A stretch of 13,510 nt of DNA from Algiphilus sp. (GTDB taxonomy: Bacteria; Pseudomonadota; Gammaproteobacteria; Nevskiales; Nevskiaceae). The position numbers were made by a program, and so were the translations under genes. Location: the NCBI RefSeq assembly GCF_023145115.1, contig NZ_JAGLEJ010000003.1, forward strand, positions 1-13,510. The letters are read 5' to 3'. How positions within the stretch are numbered: the stretch's first letter is position 1; the number at the start of each line of letters is the position of its first letter. The notes below the pieces were generated by a model that saw only the letters and a program-made list of their open reading frames with translations, was not told the DNA's origin and did not search any database. This document shows positions 7,425-13,491 of this stretch, in pieces.

Positions 7425-8572
7425 TGCGCGGCTCGCCTTCACGACCATCCTGTCGCGTTGCGACTCCGGCGCTTCTCGGTCTCGCACTGCTGCTCGCGGG
7501 CTGCGGAGCGGGCGCGGATTCCGCGCGAGCCGCCGCAGACGCGGCCGGCGAAGCGGCCACCGAGATGCCGGCGTCCGCCACATCCCCGGCCGCGCCGGCG
7601 CTGATCGAGGAGGCCTTCCTCACCATCCGCGAGGAGGCCGGGAACGTCGACTCCGTGGCGACCTGGCACGGCCCCGACGGTCAGCACTGGCTGATCGCCA
7701 CCGCCAAGGAAGGCAACGTGCTGCAGGTCTTCGACGCCGCCACCGGCGAATCGCTGCAGCGTGTCGGCGAGACCGGCGACGGCCCGGGGCAGTTCTCGCG
7801 CCCCAATGGCATCGGCGTCATCGACGATCTCGTGGTGGTCGTGGAGCGCGACAACACCCGCGTCCAGCTGTTCGCGCTGCCCGGCTTCGAGCCGCTGGGC
7901 AGCTTCGGCCGCGATCAGTTGCGTCGGCCGTACGGTGTGTGGCTGCAGCGGATGACCGACGGCGCGTACCGCGCCTTCGTCACCGACGCCTACGAGACCG
8001 TCGACGAGCAGATGCCGCCGGATGCGGAGCTCGGCGAGCGTATCAAGCAGTTCCGCTTCACGGTGGGCGAGGACGGTGTCTCGGCGAAGCACGAGCGCAG
8101 CTTCGGCGCCACCGATGGCGAGGGCGTGCTGCGCAAGGTCGAGTCGCTGTACGGCGACCCCGTGACCGGCCGCCTGCTGGTGGCCGACGAGGACGCCGTC
8201 GACATCAAGCTCTACGACTTCGGTGGCCGCTTCCAGGGCGCCATCATGGGCGCGGACATCTTCGAGCATGAGCCCGAGGGCATCGCGCTCTACGCCTGCG
8301 CGGACGGCAGTGGCTACTGGTTCACCACCGACCAGGACACGCGGATCAACCGCTTCCACGTGTTCACGCGCGAGGTGCTCGACTACGTCGGCAGCTTCGG
8401 CGGCCCGGTGACCCGCAATACGGATGGCGTCTGGCTCACGCAGACCGCCATGCCGGGATTCCCGGCCGGCACGTTCTATGCAGTGCATGACGATGGCAAC
8501 GTTGCGGCTTTCGACTTGTCCAGGATCTTCGGCGCACTCTCGCTGACGCCATGCAACGACAGGAACGACTGA
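7424..8572 (+). CDS. Phytase-like beta-propeller lipoprotein
   Basis: A 382-aa lipoprotein. The N-terminus has a hydrophobic stretch ending in LLAGC, giving lipidated Cys27, followed by a low-complexity Ala-rich linker. From about residue 60 onward the repeats DSVATWHGPDGQHWLIATAKEG, GDGPGQFSRPNGIGV, VVVERDNTRVQLF, YGVW, VESLYGDPVTGRLLVADED, HEPEGIALYAC and NTDGVWL resemble the six-bladed propeller proteins annotated as phytase (3-phytase family). Those enzymes release phosphate from inositol hexakisphosphate using calcium. The classical Bacillus NNVD string is not visible, so this is a divergent branch and activity on phytate is not assured. The ATG overlaps the receptor stop (TGATG). The PhoX-like gene starts one base after this stop. 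Membrane-anchored hydrolysis beside an outer-membrane receptor is a plausible division of labour. Confidence 0.82.
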   Translation: MRGSPSRPSCRVATPALLGLALLLAGCGAGADSARAAADAAGEAATEMPASATSPAAPALIEEAFLTIREEAGNVDSVATWHGPDGQHWLIATAKEGNVLQVFDAATGESLQRVGETGDGPGQFSRPNGIGVIDDLVVVVERDNTRVQLFALPGFEPLGSFGRDQLRRPYGVWLQRMTDGAYRAFVTDAYETVDEQMPPDAELGERIKQFRFTVGEDGVSAKHERSFGATDGEGVLRKVESLYGDPVTGRLLVADEDAVDIKLYDFGGRFQGAIMGADIFEHEPEGIALYACADGSGYWFTTDQDTRINRFHVFTREVLDYVGSFGGPVTRNTDGVWLTQTAMPGFPAGTFYAVHDDGNVAAFDLSRIFGALSLTPCNDRND

Positions 8573-8573
8573 T

Positions 8574-9905
8574 TTGGACAGACGCGGACTGATCAAGGGC
8601 ATCGGCGGCGCGGCGGTGGCCAGCGCCTTCGCCGGCTGGCAGCGCGTGCACGCCGACGGCCCGGTGGCGGCCGAGGGCTTCGGCCCGCTGCGCCCGGACC
8701 CCGGCGGCATCTTCGACCTGCCCGAGGGCTTCGGCTACCGGATCATTGCCAGGGACGGCGAGACCATGGCCGACGGCCTGCTGCGCCCGGCGCGGCCCGA
8801 CGGCATGGCCGCCTTCCCGGGACCGGACGGCCGTGTGGTGCTGGTCTGCAATCACGAGAATTCGCCCGAGGACACCGGCAACGGCGCCTTCGGCAGCGAG
8901 CTGGAGCGGTTGCAGAAAGCCCACCGCGACCGCCTCTTCGACGCCGGCGATGCCGGCATCGGGCAGGGCGGCACCACCACTCTGGTCTACGACCCGGGCA
9001 GCGGCCTTGTCGAGCGCCAGTTCCTCAGCCTCGGCGGCACCGAGCGCAACTGCGCCGGTGGCCCCACGCCCTGGGGATCCTGGCTGTCCTGCGAGGAGTC
9101 CGTGGCGCGCGCTGGCGCGCTGCGCACCCGCGACCACGGCTGGGTCTTTGACGTGCCGGCGCAGGTCGACGGCGGCCTGATCGAGGCGCAGCCGCTGACC
9201 GCGCTGGGCCGCTTCAATCACGAGGCCGCGGCGGTCTCGGCAGACCGTGCCGTCATCTACATGACCGAGGACCGCGGCGACGGCCTGTTCTACCGGGCGC
9301 TCCTCGCCGAGCCCGGCAACCCGGCCGCAGGCGCGCGCCTGCAGGCGCTGGCGCTGCCGGAGCTGCCCCGTGCAGACACCCGCAACTGGAACGGCAGCAG
9401 GCTGCCGGTGGGCGCAACGCGTCGCGTCGCGTGGATCGATCTCGAGCGCACCGACGCCCCCGAGGACGACCTGCGCATCCGTGGCCATGCTGCAGGCGCG
9501 GCGCTGTTCGCGCGCGGCGAGGGCCTCTGGGCCGGCGACGGCGCCTTCTACTTCGCCTGTACCTCCGGCGGCCCCGCCGAGATGGGCCAGGTCTTCCGCT
9601 ACACCCCGGAAGGCGAGGGCGGGCAGCTGGAACTGATGGTGGAATCGGACGGCCGCCTGCTGCGCAACGCCGACAACCTCACCGTGGCCCCCTGGGGCGA
9701 CCTGCTGGTCTGCGAGGACACCGACGACCACTGCGGCCTCATCGGCGTCACCCCCGACGGCGCGCTCTACCCCTTCGCCCGCAACCTCTACACCCCGTCC
9801 GAGCTGGCCGGCGCCTGCTTCGCACCGGATGGCCGCACCCTCTTCGTCAACATCCAGAAGCGCGGTCTGACGCTGGCCATAACCGGTCCGTTTCCTGGCG
9901 CCTGA
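8574..9905 (+). CDS. PhoX-family (DUF839) phosphatase, Tat-exported
   Basis: A 443-aa protein. The start codon is TTG, with AGGA about 8 bases upstream and only one base after the preceding stop. The N-terminus DRRGLIKG followed by an Ala-rich helix is a twin-arginine signal, fitting PhoX enzymes that are exported folded with calcium and iron. Family blocks: VCNHENSPED (about 91-100), GTERNCAGGPTPWGSWLSCEES (155-176) with C160 and E174/E175, GRFNHEA (212-218), IYMTEDR (228-234), DNLTVAPWGDLLVCEDTDD (from about residue 363) and the C-terminal CFAPDGRTLFVNIQ...AITGPF. The expected role is removal of phosphate from organic esters in the periplasm, complementing the phytase-like protein. The family also includes proteins with no tested activity, so alkaline phosphatase function is likely rather than certain. 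Confidence 0.88.
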   Translation: MDRRGLIKGIGGAAVASAFAGWQRVHADGPVAAEGFGPLRPDPGGIFDLPEGFGYRIIARDGETMADGLLRPARPDGMAAFPGPDGRVVLVCNHENSPEDTGNGAFGSELERLQKAHRDRLFDAGDAGIGQGGTTTLVYDPGSGLVERQFLSLGGTERNCAGGPTPWGSWLSCEESVARAGALRTRDHGWVFDVPAQVDGGLIEAQPLTALGRFNHEAAAVSADRAVIYMTEDRGDGLFYRALLAEPGNPAAGARLQALALPELPRADTRNWNGSRLPVGATRRVAWIDLERTDAPEDDLRIRGHAAGAALFARGEGLWAGDGAFYFACTSGGPAEMGQVFRYTPEGEGGQLELMVESDGRLLRNADNLTVAPWGDLLVCEDTDDHCGLIGVTPDGALYPFARNLYTPSELAGACFAPDGRTLFVNIQKRGLTLAITGPFPGA

Positions 9906-9943
9906 TTCAGGCGCGAAACGGGTTCCACTGCCCGCACCGAGTC

Positions 9944-9959
9944 GGTATACTGCGCGGCC
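9944..9959 (+). promoter_or_regulatory. tRNA-Arg locus promoter (-10 and discriminator)
   Basis: GGTATACTGCGCGGCC contains TATACT (9946-9951) followed by a strongly GC-rich discriminator, typical of growth-rate-controlled stable-RNA promoters. The -35 is weak (TTCCAC 9923-9928, 17 bases upstream). A hairpin, GGCGGT 9963-9968 with 9974-9979, follows in the leader before the first tRNA-like sequence. Confidence 0.6.
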
Positions 9960-9989
9960 CGCGGCGGTGACAAGCCGCCCGCGACCCGC

Positions 9990-10082
9990 GGGCCCGTAGC
10001 TCAGTTGGATAGAGTGTCTGGCTACGAACCCGTAGGTCATGCAGTAGAATTCGCCGCGCTCCGGCGACAACCAGTAGGTCAT
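9990..10082 (+). pseudogene. Broken 5'-half copy of tRNA-Arg
   Basis: Positions 9990-10030 match 39 of 41 bases of the intact tRNA-Arg at 10085-10125: acceptor 5' strand, D arm, anticodon stem 5' strand and the ACG loop. After the anticodon the copy fails: the 3' stem strand (CCCGT) mispairs and there is no TTC-containing T arm. A 14-base near-repeat (AACC-C/A-GTAGGTCAT) occurs at 10027-10040 and 10069-10082, bracketing 28 other bases. The second occurrence restores a nearly pairing CCAG strand. This looks like an insertion with local duplication inside an older tRNA copy that had already lost its T arm. It has no CCA and cannot fold as a tRNA. Confidence 0.7.
10045..10061 (+). promoter_or_regulatory. 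Possible second -10 and discriminator for the intact tRNA-Arg
   Basis: TAGAAT (10045-10050, 5 of 6 to consensus) is followed by a GC-rich stretch, the same style as the promoter at 9944-9959, and lies 35 bases before the intact tRNA. No clear -35 is present; it would fall inside the broken tRNA copy's anticodon arm. Confidence 0.35.
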
Positions 10083-10084
10083 CC

Positions 10085-10161
10085 GGGCCCGTAGCTCAGT
10101 TGGATAGAGTGCTTGGCTACGAACCAAGAGGTCGGGAGTTCGAATCTTCCCGGGCCCGCCA
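10085..10161 (+). tRNA. tRNA-Arg (ACG anticodon)
   Basis: A complete 77-base cloverleaf with encoded CCA. Acceptor GGGCCCG 10085-10091 pairs with CGGGCCC 10151-10157, with discriminator G10158 and CCA 10159-10161. D stem is 10094-10097 with 10107-10110. Anticodon stem CTTGG 10112-10116 pairs with CCAAG 10124-10128, loop CTACGAA with anticodon ACG at 10119-10121. T stem is 10134-10138 with 10146-10150, loop TTCGAAT. The A at position 34 would be edited to inosine to read CGU, CGC and CGA. Its 3' end borders the integrase-bearing island and is the likely insertion target. Confidence 0.97.
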
Positions 10162-10166
10162 AAACG

Positions 10167-10205
10167 AAAGGGAATCAACGACTCAGCGCGTTGATTCCCT
10201 TTTTT
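10167..10205 (+). terminator. Intrinsic terminator after tRNA-Arg
   Basis: A perfect 14-bp stem (AAAGGGAATCAACG 10167-10180 with 10189-10202) with an 8-base loop is followed by a T run to 10205, beginning 5 bases after the tRNA CCA. It is a textbook rho-independent terminator for the tRNA transcript. If the island recombined within the tRNA 3' end, this terminator belongs to the island side or was rebuilt by the element. Confidence 0.9.
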
Positions 10206-10207
10206 CT

Positions 10208-10402
10208 TGTGACCGGCTGTGACGATGTGGCCCCCGCCGCCCGCATCTGAATATCGCGAGGCAACCCCGATCCGAGTGTTTGGTTCCGTGACCGATCGCG
10301 AACCGAAATCGGTGGCTGTGACCGCGCTGTGACCAGGGTGTGACCATTGCGACGGCAGCTGCTGGAGGCTGCATCAGAAATTGACCAAATGGCGTCGTGA
10401 CC
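10208..10402 (+). repeat. Phased TGTGACC direct repeats (candidate integrase arm sites)
   Basis: Five exact or one-off TGTGACC heptamers occur at 10208, 10218 (last base G), 10317, 10328 and 10339, with CGTGACC at 10287 and 10396, and ATTGACC at 10380. Most share one orientation. Spacing is 10 bp (10208/10218) and 11 bp (10317/10328/10339), placing sites on one face of the helix. The last site also forms an inverted pair TGACC-N5-GGTCA at 10398-10412. The array fills the otherwise gene-free gap between the tRNA terminator and the repressor gene. Position and phasing suit arm-type sites for the recombinase or accessory sites for the excisionase; this is inferred. Confidence 0.6.
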
Positions 10403-10412
10403 ACCTGGGTCA

Positions 10413-10613
10413 TCAATCGACGAATTCCAGCAGGTCTCCGACCTTGCAGTCGAAGTGCCGGCAGAGGGCGTCAATCGTTTCGAGATCGATCCTGCTGGCT
10501 GTTTCCTTATAGAGCAGTGTCAGTGTGTTGCGGCTGAGCTGGGTCTGGCGTGCGAGCTCGGCCACGTTGAGCTTGTGCTCGCCCATGTAGCGGGACAGAT
10601 GGCATCGAATCAT
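10413..10613 (-). CDS. Cro/CI-like helix-turn-helix regulator
   Basis: A 66-aa cytoplasmic DNA-binding protein consisting of a single XRE/Cro-type domain. VAELARQTQLSRNTLTLLYKE (about 18-38) is the helix-turn-helix, and IDLETIDALCRHFDCKVGDLLEF is the usual helix 4-5 segment of the short family. The start is ATG 10613 with a weak AAGTGAG ribosome site. It is transcribed away from the excisionase-integrase operon and shares the 140-base control region with it, the arrangement of a lysogeny-style switch. It probably represses the divergent operon and perhaps itself. A TATATT -10 for this gene can be read on the minus strand at 10637-10642. Confidence 0.85.
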   Translation of the reverse strand: MIRCHLSRYMGEHKLNVAELARQTQLSRNTLTLLYKETASRIDLETIDALCRHFDCKVGDLLEFVD

Positions 10614-10753
10614 GCTGGCTCACTTCTAAGTCATTGAATATAGGACGGTTGCATTCTTCGGTAGACGAGTAGTGTGTAAGGCAGAGCAGAATAATTCTAG
10701 ATAGAACGAAATTATGAAGCTCTGCATTCTTCAACTCGCCTTAGGAGCATGAT
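10614..10753. promoter_or_regulatory. Divergent control region between repressor and excisionase, with operator-like repeats
   Basis: This AT-rich stretch holds several symmetric sequences: AGAATAATTCT (10688-10698), overlapping TTCTA-GA-TAGAA (10695-10706), and outer arms GCAGAGC 10681-10687 with GCTCTGC 10719-10725. The 10-mer TGCATTCTTC occurs twice, at 10650-10659 (in the repressor promoter, upstream of its -10) and 10723-10732 (excisionase leader). A possible rightward -10 is AATAAT (10690-10695), inside the palindrome. AGGAG at about 10743 serves the excisionase gene. The repressor likely acts here; which repeat it binds cannot be decided from sequence. Confidence 0.5.
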
Positions 10754-10996
10754 ATGCAATCTTCCCTGACCTATCTGACTGCAGAAGAACTCGCACTGCG
10801 CCTCCCTTACACGGAGCGGACGATCCGCGACCGGCTGAAGGATTCCGTTTTGCTGGAGGGCACGCACTACTTCCGACCGTTCGGTGGCCGGAAGATCCTC
10901 TTCATCTGGGAGCACATCGAGCGGGACATGATGAACCCCCGCGTCGATGACCGGGTCTCGATCCCGATGGCCAGCGGAGGGGTCTTCCATGGTTAA
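10754..10996 (+). CDS. Excisionase-like winged-helix DNA-binding protein
   Basis: An 80-aa protein. The first 60 residues, with YLTAEELALRLPYTERTIRDRL followed by LEGTHYFRPFGGRKILFIWE, match the pattern of small MerR/AlpA-type excisionases: an N-terminal helix-turn-helix and a wing containing GGRKI. Such proteins bend attachment-site DNA and steer the recombinase towards excision, and some act as transcription factors. The ATG follows AGGAG at 7 bases. The gene ends 8 bases inside the integrase gene, so the two are coupled. The last 20 residues look unstructured. Excisionase is the most likely role given its place, but the family is broad. Confidence 0.75.
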   Translation: MQSSLTYLTAEELALRLPYTERTIRDRLKDSVLLEGTHYFRPFGGRKILFIWEHIERDMMNPRVDDRVSIPMASGGVFHG

Positions 10997-12245
10997 CGTC
11001 CGTACACGGAAAGAGACCGGAAAGCTCACCTTCGACTTCTACTATCGCGGCGCCCGGTGTCGAGAGCAGACCCTTCTGGATGACACTCCGGCCAATCGCC
11101 GCGCGATGAAGAAGGTGGCCGAGATGATCCAGGCTGAGATCACGCTGGGTACGTTCGACTACGCGAGCTACTTTCCAGGTAGCAAGCGGGCTGTTTCGCT
11201 CGCAGCGGAAACGCAACGCTTGCAAGCTGCGGGTGCGCGCGAAGGTGTGCCGACCTTTGAGCGCTTCGCTGAAACCTGGGTTGCCGAAATGCGCGTGAGT
11301 TGGCGAACGGCGACGCAGCGAACGAATCTCGCGACTCTGAACCGCCACATCCTCCCCGTCTTCGGTGTGCGGCGAGTGTCGGATATCAGCAAGGCGGACA
11401 TCCTGCAGTTTCGGTCGGCGTTGGCAAAGGTGCCTGGACGTGGTGGAAATGTCGGTCTGAGCAACAAGACGATCAATCACACGGTGGGGCTGCTGCTGGC
11501 GATCCTCACCGAGGCGGCGGATCGCTATCAGTTCACGAAGCCTGCACAGGGCCTCAAGCGCTTGAAGGTGGCGCGTACACAGGTCCAACCGTTCACGTTA
11601 GAGGAGGTCCAACGGATTCTCCAGAGCGTACGCCCCGATTACCGCAACTACTTTCTGGTGCGCTTCTTCACTGGCATGCGAACGGGGGAAGTGCATGGCC
11701 TGCGTTGGGAGAACATCGACTTCGAGCGTCGGCTCATACTGGTCCGCGAGACGGTGCAGCGGGGTGTGGTTGAGACCACGAAGACGGACGGGTCTCAACG
11801 CGATATTCACATCTCAAGCCTCGTATTGGAGGCGTTGCGGGACCAGGAAAGGGCGACTGGTAACCGGGAGTATGTGTTCTGTACCCGGACGGGAAGCCCA
11901 CTGGACGCAAAGAATGTGTGTGAGCGCGTTTGGTATCCCCTGCTGCGGCATCTCGGACTACGCGAACGTAGGCCCTATCAATGTCGGCATACCTGCGCGA
12001 CGTTGTGGCTGGCTGCCGGCGAGAACCCCGAATGGATTGCCCGCCAGCTGGGACACAGCAACACGGAGATGCTTTTCCGGGTCTACAGTCGTTACGTCCC
12101 CAATCTGACTCGCCAAGATGGCAGTGCCTTCGAGGGGATGGTCCGCGCTTCCTTTCATGCCGCCAATGATGTCGGTGCTTTGCATGAACGACCTGCGCAA
12201 TTGGCGCAGCAGCAAGAAGATGCTGGTGTAGGGGGTGGGGCATGA
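10989..12245 (+). CDS. int: Site-specific tyrosine recombinase (DUF3596 arm-binding type)
   Basis: A 418-aa integrase expected to insert and excise the island at tRNA-Arg. The N-terminal segment (GKLTFDFYYRGARCREQT, DTPANRR, EITLGTFDYASYFPGS; residues 11-65) is the DUF3596 arm-DNA-binding domain. A SAM-like core-binding domain spans about 89-190 and the catalytic domain about 200-375. Catalytic residues: R231 in FFTGMRTGEVHGLRW, K265 in the beta hairpin, R333-H334 in YQCRHTCAT (Y330 replaces the first His of HxxR, common in this branch), H356 in QLGHSNTE, and nucleophile Y366 in FRVYSRY. ATG 10989 was chosen over the in-frame ATG 10947: GGAGGGG lies about 6 bases upstream and the family N-terminus starts here. 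Its stop overlaps the next start (ATGA). Confidence 0.95.
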   Translation: MVNVRTRKETGKLTFDFYYRGARCREQTLLDDTPANRRAMKKVAEMIQAEITLGTFDYASYFPGSKRAVSLAAETQRLQAAGAREGVPTFERFAETWVAEMRVSWRTATQRTNLATLNRHILPVFGVRRVSDISKADILQFRSALAKVPGRGGNVGLSNKTINHTVGLLLAILTEAADRYQFTKPAQGLKRLKVARTQVQPFTLEEVQRILQSVRPDYRNYFLVRFFTGMRTGEVHGLRWENIDFERRLILVRETVQRGVVETTKTDGSQRDIHISSLVLEALRDQERATGNREYVFCTRTGSPLDAKNVCERVWYPLLRHLGLRERRPYQCRHTCATLWLAAGENPEWIARQLGHSNTEMLFRVYSRYVPNLTRQDGSAFEGMVRASFHAANDVGALHERPAQLAQQQEDAGVGGGA

Positions 12246-12574
12246 GTTCCCTGCCGCCGTTGGCTCCCATCACACGAGACGAACTGCTGCAGCGGCTTGA
12301 GAGAGAAGTCGCGCGAATCGGCTGCGAGCGGAATGCACGCCGCTATGCGGCGATCCTCACGCGAGATCTGCGCATCGAACCGAGTGCTGTGCATCTCATC
12401 TGCTACCTCGCAGACGCGCGTAGCAGGAACAATCGCGATGCGTTGACGCTATGGATCCTGGAGCAGTACGAGGACGAGCGGTTCCTGCTGATGGCGGAAC
12501 ACACACCTGAGATCGATTTGCTTCGCGACCGGCTGGTGCGCCGCCTCGCCCGGATGGAGGCAGCCAACTCATGA
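12242..12574 (+). CDS. Unknown 110-aa protein in the integrase operon
   Basis: Not recognised. The product is predicted to be mostly helical and soluble, with an Arg-rich centre (CERNARRYAAILTRDLRI) and a charged C-terminal helix (LLRDRLVRRLARME). There is no signal peptide, membrane segment or catalytic motif. It begins with the ATG of an ATGA overlapping the integrase stop, behind a G-rich ribosome site (AGGGGGTGGGG), and ends in another ATGA overlap with the HD protein gene. The coupling on both sides implies a stoichiometric or regulatory link to its neighbours. It could be a partner of the HD protein or an integration accessory factor; there is no direct evidence for either. Confidence 0.75.
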   Translation: MSSLPPLAPITRDELLQRLEREVARIGCERNARRYAAILTRDLRIEPSAVHLICYLADARSRNNRDALTLWILEQYEDERFLLMAEHTPEIDLLRDRLVRRLARMEAANS

Positions 12575-13491
12575 ATGTTGCACGTCTATCGAGCTCGACT
12601 TTGACCTCGGCGTCGTTGCCGAAGCAACTACATCAGCGGGTGCCGGCGCAATTCCTGCTCGTGGATCCGCCGCTGCCGATGGGGCCGGAACCGAACTCTC
12701 ATACGGCCCTCATGCTCCATGACGGATTCGGTTCTGTGTCTGGGGTTGTGTGGCCAGAATGGCGGTCGTTCGTATCCGTGCCATCGCTGCCGGCGGCGGT
12801 CGATGTCGATGGATTCGTGCACGTCTACGAAGGCGCCCTGGAACTGAAGGTTCGATCTCTGGAACCGCTTGGGCCCGATGTGGTGCATTGCGCAAGCGCG
12901 CTGTTGCCTGTGACGCTCTGTCCGAAGGTGGCGCGTCAGGCTCTGACGGATCTCATTGAACTCGAAGTGTCGCTTTCCGAGCCTTTCAGCGGCTTCCTTC
13001 GACGCGTACTGCTGGACCCTGCAATAGGCATTCCATTGCTCTCTTGCCGCGGAAGCGCTAGGCACCACCACAATTTCCCGGGTGGTCTCCTGGTGCATTC
13101 GATGCATGCGGTGGATCTGGCGGCAAAGCTCACCCGGAGGTTTCTCCCGGATGACCCTGAGTCAGTGCCGATCGCGCAGCTTGCATATCTTCTTCATGAC
13201 GTTGGCAAGCTGAGGTCGGTTGGGAGGAGTGATCCTCGCCCCATAGGGGCCTACGCCATGCGTCATGAGTCAGCGAATATCCTTCTTCTCGCTCCACATC
13301 TGCAGTGGCTGGAGGCACGTGAACCACGCTACGCGCACGCGTTGATGTACGTGATGGACTATCTGGCAACTCCACGGGAGACGCGTGGCCCTGGAAAGTA
13401 TCTCGTTGCCGACATCGTTGCGGGCCTCGACTGTTTCAGTGCAGCTTCGCGCAACCGACGTGATCTTGCAAACCTGGTGCGTGCGTGTTAG
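12571..13491 (+). CDS. HD-domain protein with OB-like N-terminal domain (YhaM-like)
   Basis: A 306-aa cytoplasmic protein. Residues ~45-115 (GFGSVSGVVWPEW, VDVDGFVHVYEGALELKVRSLEPLG) look like a small beta barrel of the OB kind. Residues ~140-300 are an HD-type metal hydrolase: HHHNFPGGLLVHS (165-177), LLHDVGK (207-213) with the H209-D210 pair, and RHE (231-233). OB plus HD and the ~310-aa length resemble YhaM, a 3'-5' exoribonuclease of Firmicutes. The HHH...GGLL.HS block is also found in the TraI_2/MobH relaxase N-terminus, but this protein is far shorter than those relaxases. Nuclease activity on RNA or single-stranded DNA is inferred. The gene is the fourth member of the coupled excisionase-integrase operon, and its stop is 19 bases from the window end. 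Confidence 0.72.
   Translation: MNVARLSSSTLTSASLPKQLHQRVPAQFLLVDPPLPMGPEPNSHTALMLHDGFGSVSGVVWPEWRSFVSVPSLPAAVDVDGFVHVYEGALELKVRSLEPLGPDVVHCASALLPVTLCPKVARQALTDLIELEVSLSEPFSGFLRRVLLDPAIGIPLLSCRGSARHHHNFPGGLLVHSMHAVDLAAKLTRRFLPDDPESVPIAQLAYLLHDVGKLRSVGRSDPRPIGAYAMRHESANILLLAPHLQWLEAREPRYAHALMYVMDYLATPRETRGPGKYLVADIVAGLDCFSAASRNRRDLANLVRAC

Noticed and set aside
10208..10402. CRISPR array
   Set aside because: The repeats are 7 bases with 3-4 base gaps where clustered, far too short for CRISPR repeats and spacers, and no cas gene is present.
12571..13491. Calling the HD protein a conjugative relaxase
   Set aside because: At 306 aa it lacks the length and C-terminal domain of MobH relaxases, and its N-terminal barrel fits YhaM better. 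Kept only as an alternative.
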